Assembly (NCBI GenBank): GCA_002345675.1
Contig: DDWL01000008.1
Location: forward strand, 9,095 to 73,094
Reading direction: 5' to 3'
Origin: Bacteroidales bacterium UBA2287
Lineage (GTDB): Bacteria > Bacteroidota > Bacteroidia > Bacteroidales > Tenuifilaceae
DNA length: 64,000 nt
The translations under genes were made by a program, and so were the position numbers. This document shows, piece after piece, positions 17,157 through 27,900 of this stretch. Numbering within the stretch: the stretch's first letter is position 1; each line of letters begins with the position of its first letter. The notes under the pieces were generated by a model, which was not told where the DNA came from, did no database searches, and saw only the letters and a list, made by a program, of their open reading frames with translations.

Positions 17157-19538
17157 TTATACTTTTACTCCCATAATTGTAATATCGTCAACCTGTTCGG
17201 TGCAACCCATCCAATTTTCAAGGGCATTATCCAAAGCACTTTGCTGTTCGCTCATTGGTAAATTGGCATTGGCCACAACCAGCTCGCGAAGGTTTTTAAC
17301 CATAAACTTTTTGCCGCTAATGCCGCCAAACTGGTCCTGAAACCCGTCGGACATGAGGTAAACCCTATCGCCAGGGTAAAGCTGAAGAACGTGATTTGCG
17401 TAAGGCTCCATGTGTTTATGGATGGCAATGGGCATTTTATCGGGCTTAAGTTGAATTACAGGATTTTCGGTTGAGGTATTTTCGTCGGTTTTGGGCGAAA
17501 TAATTCGAGAGCCCGTGTGCTCGCTATTTGGAATAACCCAGCAAGGGTTATAGCCACCCGAATACTGCATTTGCAGCGTTTTTGAGTCGATAACGCAAAG
17601 CCCCATGTCCATTCCATCTTTCTGCTCGCTGCTCTCGCCATGCTGCTTAAGGGCAGCAATAACGCTGTCGCGAAGGTAGTTAAGCACTTGACTTGCGGTG
17701 GTCACATGTTCTTTGTGTACAATTTCGTTTAGGAACGAAACGCCTAGCATGCTCATAAACGCACCTGGAACTCCGTGCCCAGTGCAGTCGGCCACGCAGA
17801 ATACGAGCCACTGCTTTACCCTTGTAGCCCAGTAAAAGTCGCCACTTACAATGTCCTTGGGTTTAAAAAGCACGAAGTGGTCGCCAAGCAGCTCGTTCAT
17901 TTGCTCGGTCGAAGGCAGTACAGCACCTTGAATGCGTCGGGCGTAGCGAATGCTCGAAGTGAGCTCCTCGTGAATAATTTCGATGTGTTCTTTTTGCTCA
18001 ACCACCAAATCGCGCTGAGCGGCAATTTCCTCGTTGGCCTGCTCGAGCAGGGCATTTTTTTCGGTAATTATATAATTGCTCTCCTTTTTTTGCTTGTAGC
18101 CTCGGTAAACAACTAAAACCAGAAGGGCGAGTAAAAGTGCCCCGGTAATGGAAAAGTTACGCTGTAAGCGTTGGCGCCGCATTTCAACATCCTGCTTGTC
18201 GATACGAAGCTGCTGCTTTTCGATTTCCTGCTGTTTTTTTTCGGTTTGGTACTTGGTTTGCATGTCAGCAATAGCTTTCGTTTTCTCGTAGCGAAACAAA
18301 CTATCCTTTGTGGAAATCATAATTTCGGCGTACTCAATGGCTTTTAAGATATTGCCAGAGGCTTTATGAGCCTTAAATAGTTCCTTGGCGTTACTGTAAA
18401 CAGCAGGAAGAGCATTAATTTCATTTGAAATAGTAAATGCCAAAGAGCCATACTCAATTGCTTTATTAAGGTGCTCCCTTTTTAAGTTTTGGTCGTTTTT
18501 AAACGAATCGGCAAGGGCAATATGCGCACCAGCAAGATTTCCCAATGCCATTGAAGTTCCATTTTTATCACCAATTTCTTTTGAAATGGTAAGCAATTTT
18601 AAGAAGTACTCAATTGCTTTTGTAAAATCGTGTTTGCCGGAGTAAACTATGCCAATGCTATTTAAACTATACGAAGCGCCCACTTTGTCGCCAACTTCTT
18701 CGGAAATAGCCAATGCTTTTTTATAGTACTTTAATGCTGTTTCGGTATCACCCTTTTCGTAGTATATAATCCCAATGTTATTTGTACACGCCAAAATACT
18801 TCGCTTATCACCTAAAAATTCAATAATTTTTAGGGCTTTTTCGAAATAGAAAATCGATTTATCGTAGTCGAGTTGAGCCGAAAACAATGCTCCTAAATTA
18901 TTATAGCACATCATCATGCCAACTTGGTCGTTCTTTAGTTCCGAAAATTTTAGTTGCTTTAAGTAGTACTCAACTGATTTGTCGAAGTTGCCCATGTACC
19001 AGTTAACCTCACCAATGTTCCCGAAGCATCGCGCACTTGTAAATGAATCCTGCGTTGATTCGGCCATCTCAAGAACTTTTTGGTAGTAAAACAATGCACT
19101 ATCGTAATTGCTCTGTTTAACATGGGTAACCCCGATATTCATGTATCCAGAGGTAATTGATTTTGTGTTTTCAATTTTTTCCGCCACGTTAACCGACCTA
19201 ACAAAAAAGTCTCTAGCGGTAATATAATCGCTATTAGCAAGATAAACAACCCCAATGTAACGGAGTGCTGTTGCATTTAGCAACTGAAATTTTTTATGCT
19301 TTCGGGAATTCGATTCGGCTAATCTTTGCGCTTGGGTATAGTAATACAAGGCCGAATCTGGAGCCGATTGCTCAAATAAATCGCCAATGTCGAGTAGCGT
19401 TTGAACTCGAATTGTATCGTGAATGTTCGATTTTGTAATTGCGAAAAGGCTGTCGGGTTTGCTTTGCTGTGCAACTAAAGGTAGGTAAGCAAGCATTAGT
19501 GCAAGCAAAATACAGTGGGGGACAACTTTTTTTTTCAT
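17157..19538 (-). CDS. TPR sensor and SpoIIE-type protein phosphatase (paralogue 2)
   Basis: A 793-residue paralogue of the gene at 14874, with the same order: signal peptide (cleavage near LPLVAQQS), periplasmic TPRs with repeated YYKKAL and NNIG phrases, a membrane helix at about 461-480 (TGALLLALLVLVVYRG), a coiled coil, and a SpoIIE phosphatase domain with SGDFYWATRV and ADCTGHGVPGAF (Asp584). It ends with DDITIMGVKV, the same tail as paralogue 1. It is first in a two-gene unit with paralogue 1. Upstream lie the double-glycine peptide gene and its terminator, so it probably has its own promoter in 19539-19690. Confidence 0.87.
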   Translation of the reverse strand: MKKKVVPHCILLALMLAYLPLVAQQSKPDSLFAITKSNIHDTIRVQTLLDIGDLFEQSAPDSALYYYTQAQRLAESNSRKHKKFQLLNATALRYIGVVYLANSDYITARDFFVRSVNVAEKIENTKSITSGYMNIGVTHVKQSNYDSALFYYQKVLEMAESTQDSFTSARCFGNIGEVNWYMGNFDKSVEYYLKQLKFSELKNDQVGMMMCYNNLGALFSAQLDYDKSIFYFEKALKIIEFLGDKRSILACTNNIGIIYYEKGDTETALKYYKKALAISEEVGDKVGASYSLNSIGIVYSGKHDFTKAIEYFLKLLTISKEIGDKNGTSMALGNLAGAHIALADSFKNDQNLKREHLNKAIEYGSLAFTISNEINALPAVYSNAKELFKAHKASGNILKAIEYAEIMISTKDSLFRYEKTKAIADMQTKYQTEKKQQEIEKQQLRIDKQDVEMRRQRLQRNFSITGALLLALLVLVVYRGYKQKKESNYIITEKNALLEQANEEIAAQRDLVVEQKEHIEIIHEELTSSIRYARRIQGAVLPSTEQMNELLGDHFVLFKPKDIVSGDFYWATRVKQWLVFCVADCTGHGVPGAFMSMLGVSFLNEIVHKEHVTTASQVLNYLRDSVIAALKQHGESSEQKDGMDMGLCVIDSKTLQMQYSGGYNPCWVIPNSEHTGSRIISPKTDENTSTENPVIQLKPDKMPIAIHKHMEPYANHVLQLYPGDRVYLMSDGFQDQFGGISGKKFMVKNLRELVVANANLPMSEQQSALDNALENWMGCTEQVDDITIMGVKV

Positions 19539-19690
19539 GGCTCTTTGTTGTTTTTAAAAAAGACAACGTAAAGGCAATGGCTACTAAATTTTTAACAAGT
19601 TACAAAAAAGGTAGAGGTAATGGAGAAATAAATATGTTTTTTAATAAGTTGTAACCAATGAAGTCAGTACTTTTAATATCATTATCCTAG

Positions 19691-19740
19691 AAAATAAAAA
19701 AAACAGGATGCTTATTTAGTTTTAAGCACCCTGTTTTCTT
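19691..19740 (-). terminator. intrinsic terminator of the small peptide gene
   Basis: The arms 19702-19714 and 19723-19735 pair over 13 positions with one mismatch. On the minus strand the stem is followed by a long T run (complement of the A-rich 19691-19701). It lies 26 bases after the stop of the 43-residue gene and isolates it from the phosphatase gene downstream. Confidence 0.85.
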
Positions 19741-19760
19741 AATAAGTATAACAAATTTTT

Positions 19761-19892
19761 TTAACCAAGTTTGCGAATAACACTCATGGCAGTATCGTGT
19801 AACATCCCACCTTTTATTTTAGCCAAACACTTATTCTCTAACTTGAAGTAACTGCCTAAGTTTAGGCTCTTTTTTGTTGTTTGCTTTTTCAT
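19761..19892 (-). CDS. small double-glycine leader peptide (candidate exported or modified peptide precursor)
   Basis: A 43-codon gene with ATG at 19890-19892 and TAA at 19761-19763. The product begins MKKQTTKKSLNLGSYFKLEN, continues KCLAKIKGG and ends MLHDTAMSVIRKLG. The Lys-rich start, the hydrophobic positions before the cut, and KIKGG fit a double-glycine leader of the type removed by C39-peptidase ABC exporters. Bacteroidota natural-product precursors of this style are known. The predicted mature peptide would be 14 residues, amphipathic, with no Cys. A strong terminator follows, and an 11-base inverted repeat (19894-19904 with 19954-19964) sits directly before the start, so the gene is an independent unit. 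No maturation enzyme or exporter is in the window. Function is unknown. Confidence 0.7.
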   Translation of the reverse strand: MKKQTTKKSLNLGSYFKLENKCLAKIKGGMLHDTAMSVIRKLG

Positions 19893-19893
19893 A

Positions 19894-19964
19894 ATGTTGG
19901 TTTTTTTAATGATTAAATGTTCGTTAACGATATAAACTTACAAAATTTATTTTAAAACCAACAT
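19894..19964 (-). promoter_or_regulatory. inverted repeat in the leader of the small peptide gene
   Basis: ATGTTGGTTTT at 19894-19904 is exactly complementary to AAAACCAACAT at 19954-19964, with a perfect 10-base palindrome TCGTTAACGA at 19921-19930 between them. One arm touches the start codon, so in RNA the hairpin could mask the ribosome site; as DNA the palindrome could be an operator. Confidence 0.5.
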
Positions 19965-19997
19965 GCTAATTATTAGTATTTTCGAAAATGAATTTAA

Positions 19998-22457
19998 CTA
20001 AAGTCTAATTCCTAAAATGGTAACGTCGTCAACTTGGTTGCCAGTTCCAGTCCATTTGTCGAACTCCTTTTGAATGGCAACTTTTTGCTTTGGGAAGGGT
20101 TTATGGATATTGTCGAGTAGTAATTTTTTAAGTTTTACTGAGCCGAACTTTCCGTTTTCGTTACCGCCAAACTGGTCGGCAAAGCCGTCGGTTGCAAGGT
20201 ATATATTTGCGCTACAACCCTTAAGCGAGAATGAGTTTAGCGTAAATGGGTTCATTCGAGGAGCAATGCCCACGGGCATTATGTTGGCTTTAATTTCGTA
20301 AAGTTTATGGCCGTTTTGAGTAATGGTGGTTTTTGTGCTTTTTTCGTTTAAAACAAAAAAGTTCGAAAACTCTTCGGTTACAATCCATAATGGAATTCGT
20401 GCCCCCGAATACTGCAGCTCGCGGGTTTTAGTGTTGAATACGCAAAGCGCCATATCCATGCCATCCTTATGCGTTTGGTCGGGGTCGTTTTGCCCAAGGG
20501 CATTTATAACGCTTTCGCGCAGGTAACCCAGTATTTGGTTAGGTTGCACCATGCGATGCCTAACAACTACATCGTTAAGAGCGTTAAGGCCGAGAATGCT
20601 CATAAATGCGCCAGGGACACCATGCCCAGTACAATCGGCAACGCAAAAAATTCTGTATTCTTCGATACTCACAGCCCAAAAAAAGTCGCCGCTCACAACC
20701 TGAAAGGGTTTCATAAACACAAAGTAGTGGGGCGAAATGCCTTCGAGCACCTTTTCGGATGGAAGTATGGCTGCCTGAATGCTCTGAGCGTAGTGAAGAC
20801 TGTCGGTTATGTGGTTATGTGCTTCCTCCATTTTTTGGTTATGGTCAACTAGCATATCTCGTTGCGCCTCAAGTTCGTCGCGCTGCGCCAGTATTTCGGC
20901 GTTGGCCTGCTCGAGAATGGCATTTTTTTCTTCAATAACAAGGTTCTTCGATTTTTTTTCAGCATAACCCTTGTAGGCAATAGCAAAAAGAAGCATAGCC
21001 AAAAAAAGCGCAATAACTATAGCATTTCGTATGGTTCGCTGCTTACTTGTCTCAAGTATTTGATTTGATAAAAGAATGTTTTGCTTGTCGATTTCTTGTT
21101 GTTTCTTTTCTGCATTAAATTTTGCTTCGGCGTTAGCTAATGCGGTTGTTTTTTCGACATTAAAAAGATTTTGCCTTGTTTTAATGTAGATATTGGAATA
21201 CTTATATGCTTTATCAACATTGCCTAAGCCATAATAAGCATTATTAAGATGCGAAGCAGCATCGTTTTGATAGGGGATTGAGCCTATTTCGATTGCCAAG
21301 TTGTACGACAGATGGCCATATTCAAGTGCTTTTTTTAGATGTTTCTGCTTGCTATTAATTTCACTAAGCAAAAGGTGTAGCGACGCCAAATTCCCATATA
21401 TCATGGTTATACTACTTTTGTCGCTGAGTTCTTGTGCTAGTTTTAGCGATTTATTAAAGTTTTCAATGGCAATGTCGCATCTTCCCTTTCGGTCAACTGC
21501 ATTAGTCGTTTTATCGGCTTGGGTTTTGTAAATTACACCAATGTTGTTGTACGTGGCTAAAATGCCCTGCTTGTCGCCTAACTCTTTGTGTGTTTTTTGT
21601 GCTTCCTGGTAGTAATCAATTGCTTTGTCGAAATTTTTTTGATCGTCGTATATTATGCCAATGTTGTTTAGGCATTGGGCTATTCCTTGCTTGTCGTTAA
21701 GCTGTTTATTTATTTCCAAAGCCTTTAGGTAGTATTCAATGGCTACGCTAAAATTCTCTTGGCTCCAATGAATAATGCCAATGTTGTTGTACGATTTTGC
21801 CATTCCACTCTTTTGATCCAGAGTCTCGTATATTTTAAGGGAGCTCATGTAGCACTCTAGCGCCTTGTCGTAAAGGCCTTGGTTTCGATATACTATGCCA
21901 ATATTGTTGTGGCTTTGAGCAATGCCTAGCTTGTTGTCGATATTTTGATTTATTTCTAGCATTTTCTCGAAATACTCAATAGCTTGGTCGAAGTTGCCTA
22001 GGTAAAAATTTGCAATTCCCATTTGGCTGAGAATGGCTGCCTTTTTTATTGTATTACCGAGTTGGGTTTCAATTTCTAACGCTTTTAAGAAAAGGTCGAT
22101 TGCCAGTTGGTAGTTTCCTTCGCTAACATTTAAGTCGGCAAGCCCTTCGAGTGCCTTAGATTTTAATATGTAGTAGGGAGCATCAGGATTGGATGCCTCT
22201 ACTTTTGCTAAATTATCGTCGGAGGCCAGCGGTTCAAGTAAAAATAACGCTTTGCTATAGCTGGCAAGTGAAGAGTCGGGCGAGAACTCTTCGAAGGCTT
22301 TGCCTAGCTCAATATTTAGGTGAACAAGAGTTGAGTCGGAAGGGTTGTGGCTAATTAATTTCTGTAAACTGTCAATTTTAGCATTTTGCCCAAGTACTGG
22401 AAGCGTAATTGGAGTTATTACGTGAAAAAATATCAAGTATAGTAACGCTCTTTTCAT
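19998..22457 (-). CDS. TPR sensor and SpoIIE-type protein phosphatase (paralogue 3)
   Basis: An 819-residue paralogue. The signal peptide ends near LPVLGQNA. At least seven TPRs follow, with regular YNNIGI(I/V) motifs and AIEYYLKALEIN helices. The membrane helix is at about 478-497 (IVIALFLAMLLFAIAYKG), then a coiled coil and a phosphatase domain with SGDFFWAVS and ADCTGHGVPGAF (Asp608). It is the most divergent of the four in the phosphatase loops (for example VNALNDVVVRHRMV-like in place of SFLNEIV). It stands between paralogue 4 upstream (111-base gap) and the small peptide gene downstream. Confidence 0.87.
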   Translation of the reverse strand: MKRALLYLIFFHVITPITLPVLGQNAKIDSLQKLISHNPSDSTLVHLNIELGKAFEEFSPDSSLASYSKALFLLEPLASDDNLAKVEASNPDAPYYILKSKALEGLADLNVSEGNYQLAIDLFLKALEIETQLGNTIKKAAILSQMGIANFYLGNFDQAIEYFEKMLEINQNIDNKLGIAQSHNNIGIVYRNQGLYDKALECYMSSLKIYETLDQKSGMAKSYNNIGIIHWSQENFSVAIEYYLKALEINKQLNDKQGIAQCLNNIGIIYDDQKNFDKAIDYYQEAQKTHKELGDKQGILATYNNIGVIYKTQADKTTNAVDRKGRCDIAIENFNKSLKLAQELSDKSSITMIYGNLASLHLLLSEINSKQKHLKKALEYGHLSYNLAIEIGSIPYQNDAASHLNNAYYGLGNVDKAYKYSNIYIKTRQNLFNVEKTTALANAEAKFNAEKKQQEIDKQNILLSNQILETSKQRTIRNAIVIALFLAMLLFAIAYKGYAEKKSKNLVIEEKNAILEQANAEILAQRDELEAQRDMLVDHNQKMEEAHNHITDSLHYAQSIQAAILPSEKVLEGISPHYFVFMKPFQVVSGDFFWAVSIEEYRIFCVADCTGHGVPGAFMSILGLNALNDVVVRHRMVQPNQILGYLRESVINALGQNDPDQTHKDGMDMALCVFNTKTRELQYSGARIPLWIVTEEFSNFFVLNEKSTKTTITQNGHKLYEIKANIMPVGIAPRMNPFTLNSFSLKGCSANIYLATDGFADQFGGNENGKFGSVKLKKLLLDNIHKPFPKQKVAIQKEFDKWTGTGNQVDDVTILGIRL

Positions 22458-22568
22458 TGGGAATTTTTACCGATTATTCCATTTCAAAGATAGCGAACTA
22501 CAAAATATGAAGTTGTAGTATTGAAGTGATATTGCTCAATGCTATAAATGCAAAAGGGTAGGAATGGA

Positions 22569-24773
22569 TTATATTTTTACCCCCAAAACGGTTACGTCGT
22601 CAATTTGCTCGTTTTGGCCTTTCCAGTTAGTAAATGTTGTTTCAAGAATTTCCCTTTGCTCGGCCATGGGTTTTTGCGAAATTCTTACCAGTAGTTCGCG
22701 TAAATTTTTACCCATAAGTTTCTTGTGCTTAGCGCCGCCAAACTGGTCGGTGTACCCATCGGTGGCAAGGTAAATGCAGTCGCCGGGGTAAAGCTGAATT
22801 TCCTGACTGGTAAATGGCTTCATGTCGAAATGTATGGCAACAGGCTGAAGGGTTGGCGAAACCCTAATGAGTTCCTTTTGCGCGGTTACAATTAGTAAAG
22901 GCATGTTGGCTCCCGAAAAATGTAAATTGTTGTTTTCGGTGTCGAATGCGCAGAGGGCAATATCAATTCCATCCTTCTGATCGCCAAGGTTACCCTTTTG
23001 TTGTAGGGCATCGATTATTGATTCGCGTAACAGGTCGAGAATTTGGCTAGGCTGGATTATTTCCTTTTTAGCAACAATTTCTTTTAGAAACGAAAGGCCA
23101 AGCATGGTCATAAGTGCGCCAGGAACCCCATGCCCAGTGCAGTCGGCTACGGCAAATACAAGCCATTGACGAATGCGGGTTATCCAGTAAAAATCGCCCG
23201 AAACTATATCTTTAGGTTTAAATACAATAAAATGGTCACTAAAGGCATCCTTAAAAAGGTTTTTCGAGGGCAAAACGGCATTTTGAAGAAGTAGGGCATT
23301 TTTAATGCTTTGGGTTATTTTATCCTGCTGCTTCTCAATGTGCTCCTTTTGTAAAAACACCATGTCGCGCTGGCTTTCAATTTCATCTTTTTGGGTTCTT
23401 ATTTCTTCGTTAGCTTGCTCTAGTGCAACGTTCTTTTCCAAAATATAGATATTGCTTAACTTTTTATGCCGATATCCTCTAAAAATAAATAGGGCGAGAA
23501 GAAAAAGCAGAAATGAACTTACAATAAGATAATTACGCAGAGAACGTTGCCGCTGGTATTCAATTTCCTGCTTTTCAATGGTGAGTTTCTGGTTGTCAAT
23601 TTCTTTCTGCTTGCTTTCGGTTTCGTATTTGGTTTGCATTTCGGTAATTGCCTTCGTCTTTTCTTCGGTATACAGGGTTGTTTCGGTAGTGTTGCATAAA
23701 TTCGAGTATTCAAATGCCTTTTTAAAGTTTCCAAGTTCTGCCCATGCATGGTAAAGCTTTTTGTAATGGGTGTTTACGAGCGGTAAAGCATTTATTTCGA
23801 GGGCAATTTTTAAACCCTGTTCGGCATTTTTAATAGCCTGTTTGTAGTTTTGTCGTCTTTTTTCGGGGTTTGTGCACGAATCGGCAATGCTATTGCTTAT
23901 TGAGGCAATGTTTGCAAGTGTGTACGAAATTCCATTTCTGTCGCCTAAAAATTCCTTAATTTTTAGCGACTTATTATGGTACTCGAGGGCAAGGTTGTAC
24001 TTACTTAACGATTCGTAGGCATTCCCAATATTGTTATAGCTTATGCCCATGCCCCTTTTATCGCCAAGTTGTTCGTCAATTTCAAGCGATTTTACATAAA
24101 ACTCGATTGCAGCTGCATGCTTTCCTTGCTCTTTATATGCATTGCCAATGCTGTTGTAACTGGCACTCATTCCCTTTTTGTCGTTAATTTCCTCTTGAAT
24201 TTTAAGTGCCTTTTTATGAAATTCGATAGCGAGTTCGAACGAACCCTGTAACCTGTGAATTATACCAATGTTGTTGAAGTTTGTGTGAATACCTAACTTA
24301 TCGTCGAGTTCCTCTAGTAGTTTTAACGACATTTGGTAGTACTCAATTGCCTTTGGATATTGCCCTTGGTATCGGTTAACAATGCCTAAATTGTTGTAGC
24401 AACGACTAATGCCGCGTTTATTGCCAAGTTCCCTCTCAACTTCAAGCGATTTGTTAAAATGATCAATGGAAGCCTGGTACGAGCCTTTATAAAAGTGGGT
24501 ATTCCCAATTATGCGATGAGCTAACGCTAGTTGTCTTTTTAAACCTTTAGTTTCGGCCAATTGTTGCGATTTATGGTAGTAAAAAAGCGCTGAGTCGGTG
24601 TTTTGATTGTTAAAAAGGGCACCAATTTCAATGAGTAATTCACAAGTCGTTGAATCGTGCTGGTCGCTGCTTTGACCAATGTTTCGAAGCGAATCGATTT
24701 TGTTGCTTTGACCCTTTATGGTTACACTAAAAAGAAATAAAATGGGTAATAGCACGAAAATATTTTTCTTCAT
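22569..24773 (-). CDS. TPR sensor and SpoIIE-type protein phosphatase (paralogue 4)
   Basis: A 734-residue paralogue and the first gene of the tandem set in transcription order. Signal peptide (SVTIKGQSNK), about six TPRs, a membrane helix at about 412-432 (LIVSSFLLFLLALFIFRG), a coiled coil, and a SpoIIE domain with SGDFYWITR and ADCTGHGVPGAL (Asp544), ending DDVTVLGVKI. The predicted topology puts the TPRs in the periplasm and the phosphatase in the cytoplasm. The efflux-operon terminator lies just upstream, so this gene must have its own promoter in 24774-24895. Confidence 0.87.
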   Translation of the reverse strand: MKKNIFVLLPILFLFSVTIKGQSNKIDSLRNIGQSSDQHDSTTCELLIEIGALFNNQNTDSALFYYHKSQQLAETKGLKRQLALAHRIIGNTHFYKGSYQASIDHFNKSLEVERELGNKRGISRCYNNLGIVNRYQGQYPKAIEYYQMSLKLLEELDDKLGIHTNFNNIGIIHRLQGSFELAIEFHKKALKIQEEINDKKGMSASYNSIGNAYKEQGKHAAAIEFYVKSLEIDEQLGDKRGMGISYNNIGNAYESLSKYNLALEYHNKSLKIKEFLGDRNGISYTLANIASISNSIADSCTNPEKRRQNYKQAIKNAEQGLKIALEINALPLVNTHYKKLYHAWAELGNFKKAFEYSNLCNTTETTLYTEEKTKAITEMQTKYETESKQKEIDNQKLTIEKQEIEYQRQRSLRNYLIVSSFLLFLLALFIFRGYRHKKLSNIYILEKNVALEQANEEIRTQKDEIESQRDMVFLQKEHIEKQQDKITQSIKNALLLQNAVLPSKNLFKDAFSDHFIVFKPKDIVSGDFYWITRIRQWLVFAVADCTGHGVPGALMTMLGLSFLKEIVAKKEIIQPSQILDLLRESIIDALQQKGNLGDQKDGIDIALCAFDTENNNLHFSGANMPLLIVTAQKELIRVSPTLQPVAIHFDMKPFTSQEIQLYPGDCIYLATDGYTDQFGGAKHKKLMGKNLRELLVRISQKPMAEQREILETTFTNWKGQNEQIDDVTVLGVKI

Positions 24774-24895
24774 TGGGTTTAAAATATCAATATTCAGATG
24801 AAAAGACTTCGCTAATTTATATACATTTTCCCAAAATAATTACATCCTCAATATGTTATTCTACTCCCATTCTGCTGGTCGAGTTTAAATTGCAC

Positions 24896-24937
24896 AAAAA
24901 AAGAGGAACTAATTAGCCTAATTAGTTCCTCTTTTTT
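24896..24937 (-). terminator. terminator of the RND efflux operon
   Basis: AAGAGGAACTAATTAG (24901-24916) and its complement (24918-24933) form a near-perfect long hairpin. It is flanked by an A run on one side and a T run on the other, so it could work in both directions. It lies 20 bases after the permease stop. Confidence 0.85.
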
Positions 24938-24952
24938 TAAAGCATCAATAAC

Positions 24953-27900
24953 CTATTTGCCATTGTCGTGTAAGCGATCTTTTTGACCGGTCCAAACCAT
25001 AAACTTTTTTTGAAGGTTAACGGTAATTCGATACATTACGGGAACAACAATAAGGGTTAGGAATGTCGAAAAGGTTAACCCAAATATAATTGTCCACGAA
25101 ATGGGACCCCAGAATATTACGTTATCGCCACCAAAGTAAAGATCGGGGTTAAAGTCGCTAAGCGCACCCGCAAAGTCGAAGTTCATTCCTATTGCCATTG
25201 GTACAAGACCAAGAATAGTAGTAATTGCCGTAAGAAGTACAGGGCGAAGCCTTGTTTTACCGGCTTCAACAACGCATTCGGTGGCATCCTTAACAGGAAG
25301 AAAGGCGCCTTCGGGTAGGCCAAGTTGAATTCTTCGTTTTTCTTTTAGCAAACCAATGTAGTCAATTAGTACAATGGCATTATTAACCACAATTCCAGCC
25401 AGCGAAACAATTCCAATACCAGTCATAACTACAACAAAGTCCATTTTAAAGGTTGCTAAACCTCCAATAACTCCAATTGTACTAAACACTACGCTGGTCA
25501 TAATAATTAGCGGGCGTACCAAGGAATTAAACTGAGATACAAGAATGAGAAGTATTAAGGCCATTGCAATAATCATAGCCCTTACAAGGAAAGCCATCGA
25601 TTCGGCTTGGGCTTCCTGTTCGCCAGTAAACGAGTAAGTGTAGCCCTCGGGTATGCTATAGTCCGATAGAACCATTTTTATTTGGTTGTTTACCTTTGTT
25701 GCATTAAAACCAGGCTGAACATTGGAGAATAGCGTAACTACACGATTTTTGTCCTTGCGTTTTACCGAGGCATAGGTTGTTGAGTACTTAAACTCGGCTA
25801 ACGACGAAACCGGGATTAGAATCATTTTACCATCTTCCATAAATCCAACTTTTTGGTTAAGTAGGGTTGGTAAATCGTAGCGGTACTTATTGGCATACCT
25901 TAGCTGAATTGGAAAATCATCCTCGCCCTCCTTGTATCTCGAAATTTCTTTGCCGTAAAGCGATGTGCGAATGGTCGACGCAATTTGCATTGTGCTTAAG
26001 CCAAAGCGCCTAGCCTTGTCGCGGTCAATTTCAATTACAAGTTCGGGTTTCCCAATGTCGAGATCGAGTTTTAAACCTTCAATTCCCTCAATGCCGCTGG
26101 TATTAATAGTGGTCTCAATGGAGTCGGAGAGAGCAAGCAACTTTTCGAAGTCGGGACCACTAATCTCAATGTTAATTGGTTTTCCGGTGGGAGGCCCCAT
26201 TTGGTTTTGTAAAAACGATAGCTCAACGCCAGGGTATTTACGCAGAAGTTCACTGCTGAGCATTTTTAGAATATCGGAGGTGTTTACTCCAGCCCTGTCC
26301 TTAAAGTCGACAAATGTAACAGTTACAAGCCCTTTGTTTACCTGATCGCCAAACATCGACCACTGATTAGGATCGCCTTGCCCAACATTTGTTAAAACCG
26401 ATTTTACAATTTCTTTATTGGGTGCAAGAAGCAAATTAATATCCGACTCTATCATAAGCATTACCGAGTCGGTAGCTGCAATGTCGGTTCCAATTGGTAG
26501 CTCGGCAACAATATTAATATAGTTGGGGTCGCTGGTTGGGAAGAATTTTACTTCGGGTTTTCGAATAGCAAAAAGAATTATTGAAAAAATTAGCAACCCA
26601 AAAGTGGCTATGAAAATCCAGTAGGGTCGCCTTCCTTTAAGCGAATAGGTTAGCGTTCTCGAGTATAATCTTTCGAGTTTTGCTAAAAATACGTTTCTAA
26701 ACCATCTTTCAACTTTGTAAAAGAAAATAGTGTTTAAAAATACCAGAATTGATAAAATGGTAAGAATATTTGCAAGAGCAAACCAATGTGCAAAGTAAAA
26801 AACCAGAGCAACAACAAACATTGCTGCAGCGGTTCGGTTGGCTCTTTTTCTATTAGGCGTATTGTCGTGCATGTCGTCGCCATGCTTAATAAATGTAGCG
26901 GCAATTACAGGAACAATTACAAGTGCTACAATAAGCGACGAGGTTAGTACAATTATTAGCGTAATTGGCAAGTTTTTCATAAACTCTCCTGTTATTCCTC
27001 CCCAAAATGCTAATGGTAAAAATGCTGCAAGTGTTGTAGCCGTTGAGGCTATAATAGGAACAGCAATTTCGCCTGTTGCCAGTCGTGCAGCATCGAGTGG
27101 TTTGTAGCCATTGGTTACGTATCGGTATATGTTTTCGACCACAACTATGGCATTGTCAACAAGCATACCCAGAGCAAGAATAAGGGCAAACAGAATTATC
27201 ATGTTTATTCGGTAACCTATAAGGCTAAGAACCATAAACGACATAAGCATCGAAAGGGGAATGGAAATGCCCACAAACATTGCATTGCGAGTTCCAAGGA
27301 AATAGAAAAGTACAAGCACAACAAGTAGTACTCCCAAAATTAAGCTGTTTTCGAGGTTCGAAAGCTGCTTGCGAATCATATCGCTTTGGTCGTTGGTAAT
27401 GGTAATATTCATTGTAGCGGGAAGTGCACCACTCGCTTTGGCATTGTCGATTATTTCGAAAATTTGGTCGGTTGCATTAAGTAGATTTTCGCCTCCTTTT
27501 TTTATAACCTGAACCGAAACCACTGGTTCTCCATTAAGGCGCGCCTTTGTGGTTGCATCCTTGTACGTATCGAGCACCATTGCAACGTCGCGAACGTAAA
27601 TGGTTCGGTCCTGTTCGCGCTTAATAACTATGCCCTCAATTTCCTTAACATTTTTAAACTCGCCAACTATACGAATGGAGCGGCGCATTTTGCCAAGCTT
27701 TATATCGCCTCCCGACATAGAAATGTTTTCGAACTTTATGGCGTTCTCAATATCCATAAAGCCTAAACCCAATGCTTCAAGGCGAACCATATCAACTTCA
27801 ATAACTATTTCACGGTCTTCAACACCCTGAATGTTTACTTTCGATACTTCGGGAATCGACTCGATTTCATCTTCAAGGTACTCACCGTACCTTTTAAGCT

